A stretch of DNA of 64,000 nucleotides from positions 82,832,001 to 82,896,000 of the forward strand of contig OZ231127.1 of the NCBI GenBank assembly GCA_965153355.1. The letters are read 5' to 3'. A model generated the notes under the pieces. That model ran no database searches, was not told the origin of the DNA, and saw only the letters and a list, made by a program, of their open reading frames with translations. A program made the translations under genes and the position numbers. The stretch comes from Flaccisagitta enflata (Eukaryota > Chaetognatha > Sagittoidea > Aphragmophora). This document shows positions 53,001 to 63,256 of the stretch, in pieces (within the stretch, counting starts at the first letter, position 1; the number at the start of each line of letters is the position of its first letter).

Positions 53001-56000
53001 AGTCTGGTTTAAGTATGGTTTAAGTCTGGTTTAAGTCTGGTTTAAGTCTGATTTAAGACTGGTTCATGTCTGATTTATGTCTGGTTTAGGTCTGGGTTAG
53101 GTCTGGTGTATGTCTGGTTTGTGTCTGGTTTTTGTTTGATTTAGGTCTGATTTAGGTCTGGTTTTGGTCTGGTTTTGGTCTGGTTTTGGTCTGGTTTTGG
53201 TCTGGTTTTGGTCTGGTTTAATTCTTGTTTGAGTCTGGTTTGAGTCTGGTTTGATTCTAGTTTGAGCCTGGTTTGAGCCTGGTCTGAGCCTGGTTTCGGT
53301 CTGGTTTAAGTCTGGTTTGAATCTGGTTTGAGTCTGGTTTGAGTCTGGTTTGATTCTGGTTTGAGTCTGGTTTGAGTCTGGTTTGAGTCTGGTTTGAGTC
53401 TGGTTTGAGTCTGGCTTAAATCTGGTTTATGTCTGGTTTATGTTTGGTTTATGTCTGATTTCGGTCTGGTTTCGGTCTGGTTTAATTCCGGTTTGAGTCT
53501 GGTTTGAGTCTGGTTTGAGTCTGGTTTGAGTTTGGTTTGAGTCTGGTTTGAGTCTGGTTGGGGTCTGGTTTGGGTCTGTTTTGGGTTGCGTTTAAGTCTG
53601 ATTTTTGATAAAAAGATACAATAAGGAGTCAGGTCAGTTCAGTTATTTTTGTCCTGCACGCGACTTATAGGTGTTGGCCTTGTTGATCATTTATTTCATT
53701 TTGTTCATTTATATCATTTGTGTCGTTTTTGGGCATTTAAAATAGATTTGAGTCATTTTAAGTCATTTTGGGACATTTCAGGTCATTTAACATCGTTTTT
53801 GTCCGTTTTTGTTGTTTTTTAAGTTCATCTTGAGTTGTCTTCAGTCATTTTGGATCGTTTTAAGCTCAAGGCTAGAGCCTCCAGGCTAGAGCCCCAGGGC
53901 TGGGGACTCCATTTTTTGTCATTTTTTTGAGATTTTGTCATGTTTTGTCAAAGTGGGTTGTTTGGAGTTATTCTTAGTCATTTTGGGGCATTTTGGGTCT
54001 TTTGAAGTCATTTTGGGTCAATTAAAGTCACTTGGCGTCATTTTGAAATTTGTCATTTCCTATTTTGAAACTTGTGGGTTTCAAGGCCTGGGTTAAGAGT
54101 GGTGGGTTTCATGGTTTGAATTAAAACTGGTGGGTCTCAAGGCTTAAATTGAAACTGGTGGGTTTCAAAGCTTTAACTGAATGTGATGGGTTTTGTGGCT
54201 GGGGTTGGGGACGGTGAGTTTAAAGATTTGGGTGAAACTTGTGGCGTTTGGCGGTTAGAATTGGGGCTGGTGTGTTCCAGGGCTTGAATTAAGACTGGTG
54301 GGTTTTAAGGCTTCAATTGAAAGTGGTGGGTCTCAGGGCTTTAAATAAACTGGAGTGGTTTCACGGCTTAGACTGAGACAAAAGGGTCTTAATGCTTTGA
54401 TTGAAACTGGTGGAGTCAGGTCAATGAAACTATCTATGACCCGCGACCCGCGACTTATAGGTGTTGGCCTTGTTTTCATATTTCTCAAAAAGCGCCATTG
54501 CGTTGACAAGATTTCATAACTGTTCTTTTTAGCTGAAGTAACCCTCAAACTATGACAAACTACAAAAAAAACCTGCACTATGGCTTTTCCCCTGGATTCA
54601 CGCTAAAGAGACAGCCCCTGCTCAGCCCTATTTCAGTCCTCGCCTACCTATGTAACTGCCCCTGCCCACCCACATTACTACCCCTGCTCACCAACATTAC
54701 TGCCCCTGCTAACCAACATCATTGCCCCTGCTCAACTGCAGGCCAATACTTATTGGAATTGTATCTGGCCTTGTTTTTTTTCCTGTAGTAGAACAATCCA
54801 GCCAAGGCTATGTAGTAACAAGGATCGCACATGGTCAGCAGTACCCGATACCCTGCTGAGAGTGATCCAGTGAAGAAGTCAAGTGAGAGCAGGGCAGCAG
54901 CCCCAAAGAGCCGATGTCCTGTAGAACACAGGGGGGAATTTCCAGACGTCCTGAGGAGGCATATTTCAGGCCTTAGATAACTAATTTAGGCCAATGAAGG
55001 CATATTTGAAGGCGGGAGGGCAGAATTAAGGCTTGGAGAGCAGATTTGAGATTTGGAGGGCAAATTTGAGCCACGGAGGGCTGATTTGATGCTTGGTGGG
55101 CTAATTGAAGGTGTGGAGAGCAGATTTGAGGTCTGTAGGTCAGATTTGAGGTGGGGGGGCTGATTCGAAGCCTGGAAGGCTGATTTGAGGCCTGGAAGGC
55201 TGATTTGAAGCCTGGAAGGCTGATTTGAGGCCTGGAAGGCTGATTTTAGGTCTGAAGGGCTAAATTGAGGGCTGGGAGGGCAAATACACCGTCTTTAAAT
55301 CAAATTGATAAATGTTAAACCTTTATAACTTCTAAACTGCTAGGCAAAAAGTCTTCAAATTTTCAGAGAATGTTGGTAATATATTGCGGTTTTGTTATAC
55401 AAAACCTCAAATTGGAGTATTAGATAGTTGAGGATTGGCAAAACATCAATTAAAATTCACTTTTGAAGCAGCAACAATTCTTCCATATTTTCTTCTGCGA
55501 AGAAGCTTTCTTTATTTGCACGTCATTTTTAATGAAAAAAGCTATAGCCCTGGGGAAGGTCTCAAATGGCAGGAAATATATCAAAGATCTCATTTCTGTC
55601 AAAAAATTTGAAAAAATTTGGATATTTCAAGAGATTACAATTGATTTGAGAAAAAATTCTGCTGTCATACAGACTTCAAATTCTCGAAAATTGATCAAAA
55701 TCTTCATAAATGAAAAAAAATGTTAAAAAAATTTGAGAAAACTAAAAAATATGATTACTTTTTTTCATTTGAGACCAGCTTTAGGGTTCCAGCTCAATAT
55801 GTTTTGGAATAGTACTATCTAGGAAAATATAAAAGTCCAGGACGTTTTGTCATATTTTAGCTTTGATTTACACCATTTGATATAGAAATTGATGACCAAA
55901 ATGAAGCTAATACACAGGGCTAGCAAGTGGCGCCAAGCTGAGACTCATAGCATTATTCATTTAGAATTTTTATAGAAATAAGTGAAAATGTTGATTCCAG

Positions 56001-57054
56001 GAAATAGACAGAAATCTTGAATAGAATATAAACACATTATGTTTTATTACAGTGTCGCTTTGATATGCAAAATTTAAAAGGAAAATCGGTGACCATTTTG
56101 AAGCTGTTGATCAGGACTATCTATTGCCGCCAAGCATAGACTCATAGCTCTATTCGTTTGGATTCCACATCAAAAAGAGTGGGGATATTAATTCTCAGAA
56201 TTTGTAAAAAATTGAGTGGAGGCATTTTGCTTCAAAATTGATTGAAACTCTTTTCCGAGGCATGCCCTTACAGATCCAAGCAGTTTGTAAACTCTAAAAG
56301 GGTTATTCTAAATACTGGGCTTACAAAAATAGTCATAATTTGATCAAATTTGAAATAAAATCATTTCTTTATCCAGCTTCGACTTTTATTTTTTCCAAGA
56401 TAGTAAGCATATAATAACAACTTCTTCAGAAAAACCTATGAAATAAGTGATTTTGCCCCTAAAAATCCACTTTTTTCAATGATTTGCTGATCCTCACCTT
56501 TCCATGACCAAAAATTAAAGTTTTGCTTAACAAAACTGCAGTATATTACCAACATTCTCTGAAAATTTGAAGACTTTTTGCCAAGTAGTTTAGGAGTAAT
56601 AAAGGTTTAACATTTATCAATTCGATTTAAAGATGGTGTATTAGGCCTTGATGGCCAAGGGGGGACGGAAGGACGGACGGACATCTGGAAATTCCCCCCC
56701 TGTGGTCTACAGGACATCGGCCCTTTGGGGCCGCTGCCCAAAAAAGGCAAGATAGATGGCCAATGCCAATCATGGACAGGTAGATACAAATGATGGATTT
56801 ACTGACTGACGCATCAATTGACAAGCCAATCAACAGCGGATCAGACACAGCATTTTTTAGTGATACCAGGATGTATCAAAAAAATTGTGTAGTTTTCTTG
56901 AGAACAACTTGGTTCTATCAAGGTTGTAATGGCCCTTTGCAGCTTGTTCGTTGTAAAAAAGCGCCAGAGCGATGTCAAATCCAATATCCATCATCATAAA
57001 CACGCTTCCAATTAGTAAAGTTATGGCACCACAAACTTGGTTACATTTGGCCAT
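39593..57054 (-). CDS. XK-related (XKR/CED-8-type) membrane protein, three exons
   Basis: Exons 57054-56909, 43014-42817 and 41036-39593 join in phase (2,2) to 1788 nt, 595 residues. The start ATG has a strong context (ACAATGG) and an in-frame stop eight codons upstream. The first membrane segment is followed by MMMDIGFDIALALFY, the XK-family D-x3-D feature. Exon 2 supplies two more hydrophobic helices. Exon 3 begins with METAVETLPQTATQWY, matching the family motif ESLPQ-LQLY, then several helices. XKR proteins are multipass membrane proteins; several act as phospholipid scramblases, some activated by caspases. The last ~200 residues are nine acidic 21-residue repeats, unusual for the family. 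Intron 1 (about 13.9 kb) is full of transposons. Family assignment is fairly sure; scramblase activity is not shown. Confidence 0.75.
39638..40205 (-). repeat. 63-bp coding minisatellite (nine 21-residue units)
   Basis: The unit is NALAGYDTVVMTGELNQDDS plus N. The central four are almost identical and the outer ones diverged, so the array is growing or homogenising in the middle. Length variation between individuals is likely. Confidence 0.9.
41241..41383 (+). mobile_element. HT element (tag AGTTGCGTGC)
   Basis: H: AGTTGCGTGCTACGTGACT. T: GCACGCAACT (10/10 complement), then TAGCCATGTATCCAGCCAAG. Confidence 0.8.
41600..41975 (+). mobile_element. truncated HT element running into an A element (A4)
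   Basis: HT body GGTTGGTCCGTCGGTAAC to about 41712. Then the A-element H end GGGCAGCGGCCCCGAAGGGG at 41716 and an array of AATTCTAGCCTTGAGGCCCA units. Confidence 0.6.
42170..42470 (+). repeat. three diverged units with G-rich blocks
   Basis: Units of about 110 bp repeat CAAATAATG/CAATCACC, a GGGGTT and a run such as GGTGGGGGTGGGGGGC. Confidence 0.55.
42499..42694 (+). mobile_element. HT element, CpG-decayed
   Basis: H: AGTCATGTGTACGCAACT, then CTGTAACCCGCT. T: ACACGCGACTTCAGTAGCCG, then TGTATCCAGCCTTGTT. The mismatches between tag and complement are at a CpG. Confidence 0.75.
42700..42792 (-). mobile_element. HT-element H-end fragment
   Basis: GGCAGACCGACAG...AAAGCCTCTTCTAGTG, then CCCGCAACTTAAAA. 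It ends 25 bases beyond exon 2 of the XK-related gene. Confidence 0.5.
42817..43014 (-). CDS. exon 2 of the XK-related gene
   Basis: Acceptor TTCTTGGATTAG|TCTTGG, donor GTCAA|GTGAGT (consensus). 198 nt, phase 2-2. Two hydrophobic stretches (VQTIAVIVLLC and PLRVLLCLSAPILLVPVV). Confidence 0.75.
43219..43340. repeat. TATAT/ATTATATATT tract
   Basis: Pure A/T repeats with a few C. Confidence 0.9.
44007..45973 (+). mobile_element. long HT element, C type, with three internal arrays
   Basis: H: AGTCGCGTGCACGCGACT, CTCTACAACCCGCT. Then arrays in order: GGTCATTTT (about 44150-44965), GGTTTAAGTCTGCT (about 44980-45200), GGTTTGAGTCT (about 45230-45880). T: GCACGCGACTTATAGGTGTT, then GGCCTTGTT. Confidence 0.85.
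46040..46265. repeat. inverted repeat inside the mariner-like element
   Basis: CTGGAAGTTTTTCTGTAAAT... at the left against ...ATTTGATGAAAAACTTCCAG at the right; arms of about 95 bp. Confidence 0.7.
47790..48263 (+). mobile_element. HT element (AGTCGCATGC) with nested HT element
   Basis: H: AGTCGCATGCTTCGCGACT. T: GCACGCGACTAGGGTAGCTG, then GGCCTTGTT. Interrupted by 47874-48140. Confidence 0.75.
47874..48140 (+). mobile_element. inner HT element (tag AGATGCGTC)
   Basis: H: AGATGCGTCCTCGCATCT, CTCTATAATAGGC. T: GACGCATCGTTGGCCTACTT, then GGCCTTGTT. Tag complement 8/9. Internal ATTCATTCA repeats. Confidence 0.8.
48845..48945 (+). repeat. degenerate interstitial telomere-like tract
   Basis: CCCTAA/CCCTAAAGCTAA units. 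CCCTAA is the complement of TTAGGG, the animal telomere repeat. It lies 12 bases before an HT T end. Confidence 0.7.
48957..49114 (-). mobile_element. HT element (tag AGTCGCGGAC)
   Basis: AACAAGGCCGGATACACGGC, then AGTCGCGGAC; ends GTTGCGTGTCCGCGACT. Tag complement 10/10. Confidence 0.85.
49350..49500. repeat. inverted repeat
   Basis: CACGTGAAAAACCGAATCTA at the left, GATTCGGTTTTTCACGTG at the right, each followed inward by GCAAAATTTTGCA-type sequence. Confidence 0.75.
49794..49996 (+). mobile_element. HT element
   Basis: H: AGTTGCGTGCACGCGACT, CTCTACAACCCGCT. T: GCATGCGACTTCGGTAGCCG, then TGTATCCGGCCTTGTT. Complete and typical, about 203 bp. Confidence 0.85.
50690..50867 (+). mobile_element. 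HT element with decayed hairpin
   Basis: AGTTACGTGTCTGCTTACTA, TATAAGAGGCTTTGTCCG. T: GTCCGCGACTGGTTTTGGCT, then CCGGCCTTGTT. Confidence 0.6.
51516..54474 (+). mobile_element. HT element, C type (outer copy of a self-nested pair)
   Basis: Outer H: AGTCGCGTGCACACGTCTCT. Outer T: CCCGCGACTTATAGGTGTTG, then GCCTTGTT. The parts 51516-51680 and 53685-54474 belong to it. Confidence 0.8.
51681..53684 (+). mobile_element. HT element, C type (inner copy, 2004 bp)
   Basis: The same three internal arrays in the same order as 44007-45973, with a shared right flank (AGGAGTCAGGTCAGTTCAGT). Tag complement 10/10. Confidence 0.85.
54580..54776 (+). mobile_element. HT-element T end with expanded CCCCTGCCCAC units
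   Basis: Five or so units TTACTGCCCCTGCTCACCAA, then ATTGTATCTGGCCTTGTT. No H hairpin found. Confidence 0.5.
54829..56742 (-). mobile_element. A element (A6) with nested mariner-like MITE
   Basis: T end GGTCAGCAGTACCCGATACC. H blocks CCTGTAGAACACAGG and CTGTGGTCTACAGG inverted at the two sides. Array of GATTTGAGGCCTGGAAGGCT units. Confidence 0.7.
55287..56638. mobile_element. TA-flanked mariner-like MITE in A6
   Basis: CACCGTCTTTAAATC and inverted GATTTAAAGATGGTG, TA at 55285-55286 and 56639-56640. The inverted homology runs about 105 bp. Confidence 0.8.
56909..57054 (-). CDS. exon 1 of the XK-related gene
   Basis: MAKCNQVCGAITLLIGSVF then MMMDIGFDIALALFY. Donor CCAA|GTTGTT, phase 2. An alternative donor (CTG|GTATCA, exon end 56867) is also phase-compatible, so the 3' boundary is uncertain. 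Confidence 0.65.
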
Positions 57055-57200
57055 TGTTCCAAAACTTATTTTAAGTCAAAGACATGCGACTCAGTATTGT
57101 TCTATTTCTTGAAGTCTTGGTTTGGTTTTGGAAAGAAAGCTGCATTTCTCAATTCTGCTTTCTTTTTGGTGGCGTTTGGTAATGGCATGGCTGTGTTTTT

Positions 57201-58702
57201 TTGGCAGCGGCGCAAAGGAGGTCGATGACTTATGCTTTCACACATATGTGGAATTTTCATCTTCTTTTTCTTCTTCTACTTCCCCCCCTCAGCAAAAACA
57301 AATTTAGGCCTCTACACTGTCTTTAAATTGAATCAAAAAATAATAAACCTAATTGGAAAATAATCTTCAAAATTTCAGGACACGCTGGTAATACAAATTT
57401 TGAAGAAGCTCCCCATTCCTAAAATAATATGCTTTAATCCTGGGGCTGGTCTCAAATGGCGGCAAATATATCATAAAAAGTTTCAGTTCTGTCAAAGAAA
57501 TTTAGAAAATTTGGATATTTCATGAGATTGAGATTGATTTGCGAAAAAAATTATGAAGTCATTCAGACTTCAAATTCTCAAAAATTGATTAAAATCTGCA
57601 TAAATATAAACATTTTGACAGAACTAAAATAGATAATGATTTTTTTTCATTTGAGAGACCAATCTCACTCAATATGTTTTTGCAATGGTAGGCAAATAAT
57701 GAAAACTTCCTTAAAGAAAACATACAAAATAAGTGATTTAGCTCCTAAAAATCCACTTTTTTGGGCAGCGGCCTATGCTAAAATAATAAGTGACTTAGCT
57801 CCTAAAAATCCACTTTTTTGGGCAGCGACCTATGCTTTCACACACATCTGGAATTTTCCCCTCCTTCTTCTCCTCCTATGTGCCCTTTCCCTCTGAGGGT
57901 CCATATCCAAGCCTCAAGGCCCAAATTTTAGTCTTGAAGCTCAAACTTATCAAATATTGCCAAATTCTGCTAAAGTCTACTAAATTCTGCTAAATTTTGC
58001 CTAATCTTGCCAAATTTTGCTATATTTTGCTAATTTCTGCCAAATTCCGCCAAATTCTGCTAACCTTTGCCTAATCTTGCCAAATCTTGCTATATTTTGC
58101 TAATTTCTGCCAAATTCCGCCAAATTCTGTCAATTTCTGCTGATTTCTGCTGACCATCATACGCTTTTGATCTGCTGATCCTCACCTGTCCTTTACCAAA
58201 AATTCACGTTTTGCATAGCAAAACCAGAGTAGATTACTAACATTGCCTAAAAATCTGAACTCTTTTTGTAGATTTATAAAGGTTTAACATTTTTCGATTC
58301 TTTTTAAAGATGTTGTACATCAGAGAAAAACTATCGTAAATTCTTGGAAACGACAATTACAAAGAAGTGGTACCCAGTTACAAGGCTCAATTTTCATCAG
58401 TCATTAAAAATTTAGCTTCCCTAGCCTTGAGAAAAGTATAAATATTTGCGCAAATTAATGCCGAGATATTTTCTACATTCCTGTTCCAAAATACAAGCTA
58501 GAAGAGAAAAGGATCTGACCTCAGAAATGAGGCTAAATTCAGCTAAAAACGTACGACTGAAAAAGCGAGATGAAGTGAAGAAGGGGAGAAAATTCCTCGT
58601 ATGTGTAGAAGCAAAGGTCAATGACCCCTCTGAAGCTGCCCTGATACCCCCTCAACTTGGATCACAAACAATATAAGCAGGGCACAGGTACCGCTGACTA
58701 TA
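57201..58702 (+). mobile_element. A element (A7) with nested MITE
   Basis: H: GGCAGCGGCGCAAAGGAGGT, then GATGACTTATGCTTTCACAC. T: AGCAGGGCACAGGTACCGCT. An inverted H block (GTGTAGAAGCAAAGGTCAAT) lies near 58600. Confidence 0.65.
57315..58315. mobile_element. TA-flanked mariner-like MITE in A7
   Basis: CACTGTCTTTAAATTG and inverted TTTTTAAAGATGTTG, flanked by TA. Same family as 55287-56638. It contains A-element fragments (57764-57940) and a TTCTGCCAAATTCCGCCAAA array. Confidence 0.7.
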
Positions 58703-59052
58703 GAACAAGTTTGCGACTTTCTAAGTTGATTTAATTAGTCGAATAATCAATTTTTTGATTACACCTGCTTTTTTAAAGCATTTTTTCAAAAGCCAAACAT
58801 CTTTTTTGGTGATAACTCCTCTCTTTTAATAAATTGACTAATGAGAGAACATTGGAACTCCAATATAACGACCCTGACGGAATTTGGAGGTTAGATTAAG
58901 GTGTTGATTGTTTGAATTGCCATTTTTTACTAATTTGCTGTGCCCACTGCTTCTCTCGCATACAACATGAATGGGTTTTATGATTCATCCATTTTACGTT
59001 CTGACACGAGATTTTCTGTCCTACACATTCCAGTGTGAATACAAATGACATA

Positions 59053-59663
59053 TGTCGGGGTGCAAACGAAGACAAAATTTGACTTTCAGTCACAATAAAT
59101 TGTTATATATAGTTATCCTAGTTAGTGACAAGTTTGAAATAAAAAAATTTGCACTCCTGATTTTTTTAAGAATACAAAAAAAATTATTACAATATAAAAA
59201 GTTTCTATTATATGTTCGTAAGGACCAAAGTTATTCAATAAAACATGAAAATTTTACCCAAAAATGAGAGGAAAAGTTCAGAAAGTTGTTGGGTAAAATT
59301 ATAATCTTGCTTCTGAATAAAAAATTTTGCATTTCCAAACACATGGCCCTCATCTTATGAGTCTTTAGAAAGACGCCATGTTTTTGAAAATTACATTTTT
59401 TGAATCTCTATGCAATGTTATAATTTTACCTAAGATATGTCAGATTTTAAAATAAGATTTTCTTTGAAAACTTCTTTTTTAGGACGTTTATCCTTACATT
59501 TCACAGTTACTTTGGACACAAAAATAGTTTTTAATGCAAAAATAGTCTAAACACAAACTTATTATCATTTTTTATTGATAAAATGTATAAATTTACAACG
59601 TCTATTATATTGCTAAAAAAACATTTTGACTGATCAAATTTTGTCCTCCATCGCACCCCGACA
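59053..59663. mobile_element. TA-flanked MITE, TGTCGGGGTGC ends
   Basis: TGTCGGGGTGCAAACGAAGA at the left, CCATCGCACCCCGACA at the right, TA on both sides. An internal inverted repeat is centred near 59360. Confidence 0.75.
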
Positions 59664-60021
59664 TATAGTCATTTCTTTAACAATTCTAAAACCAGGTTAT
59701 GATGGATATCATGTGTGTCCACTGCCCAGTGGATTGCGATAATCAAGCAACTGTGTGACTTGCAGACAGATGAACAGACAGAGCACCATGGTTTCCTGAA
59801 AACATGTTCTGGCTGAGCTTAGAACAATTGTTCAATTTGAAATATCTTCAGTTATGTGGAAGATATTAGATATCACAAACCTAATCCTAATGAAGAATAG
59901 ATAACTTCTGATTGATTAAACATGTTATTTACCAAATTGATTCAAATGTTTTTCCTATCTGAAACATAATTGGGGAGTTCAGCTTTCAATGATGAGGATT
60001 AGTAGAGATTCTGTTGGGCTG

Positions 60022-60742
60022 ATACCAAGTAAGTTCCAGGCCTTTTTTTAGTGAATTTTTTGACAGAGCCAGTCGGGCTCTCTTCACACAATTTTAGAGA
60101 GCCAGACGGGAAAGCAGCGAGCCCGACAAAAAATAACGGTTTCTGTCAATTTTCAAATCATGTGAGCCTCCAAAATAGCAATGGCTTATAACAATGGCTT
60201 AGTTGTATCTCTGTAAACGGAAATACGAAGGCATTGAAGAGAAAATCATTATATTTGAACTTTCTTTTACCATCAACATCAGACGCATTTACATGGCATT
60301 TGAAAAAACAAGGCCATATACGCTGTTACCCGAGTTCCCTGCGGGTGGACAGGAGCAGTGTCAAGGCTAATCATGTATTTGGGCAGAGGAAATGATGCTT
60401 AAATGTCCCATCAATGGACAGACCAGCCAACAAATGGAGCAGCGTAGCACGCAACTAAAAAGCTGCTTGGCTCACTTATCTATTAGTTGTTCACATTTCA
60501 TCATAGAGACAGTGGAGAAAATGCATTTCTGATTTTTTACTTTTGAATACCTCCTAACTCGCAGATACTGAGCTCTTTTAAAATTTCACAAAATTGACCA
60601 AATCCACTTGAATCTAGCATGTTTCACTAAATCAGAGAGAGTCCGCGGGGCTCAAAGCCGGCAAAAAGTGAGAGCCCAACCGCAAAAAAAGCGAGCCACG
60701 GGCTCGTGGGCTCGCTCTAAAAAAAGGCCTGCAAGTAACTCC
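60022..60742. mobile_element. inverted-repeat element hosting an HT element
   Basis: AGTTCCAGGCCTTTTTTTAG at the left and TAAAAAAAGGCCTGCAAGTA at the right, both next to GAGCC/GGGCTC repeats. The HT copy lies at 60307-60456. Confidence 0.6.
60307..60456 (-). mobile_element. HT element, nested
   Basis: AACAAGGCCATATACGCTGT, then GAGTTCCCTGCGGGTGG; ends GCGTAGCACGCAACT. Confidence 0.65.
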
Positions 60743-61131
60743 ATCTATCAAAAGAAATCTACTGTACTTTGAGTAAATGAATCAATATGATTTTAGACAG
60801 ACTCTGTTTTAGCTTAAAGAATAATGATCTTGAAAATGATTGTTGCTGATACTTAATGATAAAAAAAAAAAGAAAAAAAAAAGATTTTGGTTTCCATGGC
60901 AAGCAACAAACTCAGGGACACAAGCATTAATTGAACCACTTATATTTCAAATATCAATCTAATCAAATGAAATTGAAATACTTAAATCGAGTCCTCCAGT
61001 TTCGACTGTTTCTGTAAGTCTGACAGGTTTCTCGGTCTGTTATTTTGGGCCTTCGGGTTACCTTTACCTTAAGGCCCTCTAGGCCCTTGTCCTACATCCA
61101 TGGATGGAATTATCATTACAAAAGCGAAAAA

Positions 61132-61266
61132 AACAAGGCCGGATACACGGCCATCAGTTGCGGACGGGTGGGCAGGGGCAGAAATGCGCGTTTCCCCACT
61201 TTTCAACTCGATCACCACGGACCAACCAACCGACCAACCAACTGACGGACAAAGCTGTCCGCAACT
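61132..61266 (-). mobile_element. HT element (tag AGTTGCGGAC), short
   Basis: AACAAGGCCGGATACACGGC, then AGTTGCGGAC; ends GCTGTCCGCAACT. Tag complement 10/10, although the inner hairpin arm is lost. Confidence 0.75.
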
Positions 61267-61648
61267 AAAAAAAAAATTGATGCGAAAACAAAGACAAAAA
61301 ACGAGTAAACAAGAAAACGAAACGAACATAGTGGTCCACTGTATTTTTCATTTCACATTGTCTTTTTAACACCACAAGTCAAAGAGCGATGGCATAATCA
61401 TTTATGCATAATTAGCATAATCAAAAAATTAATTTGCAAAATGCTAATAATTCAAATTATCAAAAAGTGCTTATTTCGTTGAACTAAAAAGCAGCGTATG
61501 CGACTATACTTGACAACTACAGCCTAGCCCGCTATAACGGACCAGAGAGTAACGGAAATGCGCCTATGTAGCAGTTGATTGTGCTACATACTATGCTCAC
61601 ATCCATCTGATCTTCTTTTTGTAAAATGGTCATGCTGTCATGCAATCG

Positions 61649-61915
61649 AACAAGGTCATGCATGTCATTAGTCCTATGTCGCATGCGTCGGCATTTTCAC
61701 AAAAGGTTGGACAAACAGACAGGCAGACAGACTAAAGTTTTCAATATGACCTTTGAATTAGCCAACAAGTTCTTGTTGATACCCTAACACCTTTGAAACG
61801 TCTTTAAAACGTTTGAAATGCCTTATAAACAACCGACCAACCAACTAACCAACCAAATGATGGAGCGAAAAGCGGCTTGTAGATTCTACAATGTAGAGTC
61901 ACGTAGCACGCGACT
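61649..61915 (-). mobile_element. HT element
   Basis: AACAAGGTCATGCATGTCAT, GTCGCATGCGTCGGC; ends AGTCACGTAGCACGCGACT. Confidence 0.7.
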
Positions 61916-63240
61916 AGAAATCTCAAAATAAGAAAATCATGACAGAAAGTGTCCATCAGGGCATCGGCTGAACATTCAGAGAACCATCAGCTCATCATTA
62001 CTTGAAAACAACAATAACAAAAGTGTTACCCAATCAGCAATCTTGCTAATACTATTTAGGCAAAAAAAATCTTCCGGCACGTTTACATGCATATGACGGC
62101 GAGCATCCGACGGCATGATTTAGTGTGTCAAAAGGGGTCAAAATAGAAAATTTCATGAGATTGAAAATAAAGAATAACATGAAAAAAATCATTGAAGTAT
62201 ATCATAATGGACATTTTATTACAAAATTTGCATTCAAAAAGGAGAAAAGAGCATGTAAAGCTATCAATAACTAAATGTGTTCACTAGAAAATATTCAAAA
62301 TTCAATTTTTGTTCACTAATAGGAGGCTTGTTAAAATTATAACTTTGCATGGGAAAAGAAAAAACACAAAAATGAAGAACATAGCCGCCTTCCAAAATTG
62401 ATTATGGAGGCGGCTATGTTTTTGAAAATGCAAAATTTCTCTGCATTTGAGAGTCTTATAATTTTAACAGCAGCAAAAAGAAAAAAAATGTAAGCAAAAT
62501 TTCACTAAGAATCCTTATTTTCTTTGCTTTTCTCATGTGAATTGCCAATTTAAAGGTTCTTTTGAGGTCAGCATATGACAAAGACATACACACAGAGTAT
62601 TTCTAGAGATAATTTCTCTCATGAAAGTATTTTTAGCATTATTATTATTCAACTATAGTTGAAAAAATAGGGTGAAACACTATATGTTGCCATCAATTGC
62701 TTTCCGTCATATCTCATATTAGAATCAACCAATCATAAAAAAATTGGTAAGGCAATTAAAGCCCTTCAGATTTGCAAGAGATCTACGCAAACCGCATCCC
62801 TCTAGCTAGGCCTGCAACTCGAAGAAGGGATACATTTGCGCATCAGTATTTCTTTAAGAAATGTATGGAACCAGATGTAATTGATCTTTATTTTTGCCCC
62901 TGCTAGGCACAACATGTCCCGCCAATTTCCACAAAATAACAAAGAAAATAAAGAAACAATTGTTTTGATTATTTAGGCTTTTTTATTTTCTTTGTTGTTT
63001 TGCTGTAAATGGCGCGATATATTGGGAGACTTTAGGACAATCAATACCAACTTCCACTTGCACTATTTAGCATTTCTAAAAGATATCCTGTTGCACAAAA
63101 TGATATCTCAAAAACTCCATATTGGTTGCCAACTCTAGCTCTATGCGTTCAAAAATCATTTAACTTTCATTGAAATACTTCAATTTCGCTATTGCCAGTT
63201 CTACACCACCTTCTGCAGATATCCTTTTACTCTTTCTTTA
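61916..63240. other. no gene; two hairpin regions
   Basis: An inverted repeat at about 62330-62470 (ACATAGCCGCCTTCC against GGAGGCGGCTATGT) and one at about 62930-63010 (ACAAAGAAAATAAA against TTTATTTTCTTTGT). Confidence 0.6.
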
Positions 63241-63256
63241 ATTACTTCTAAGCGCA

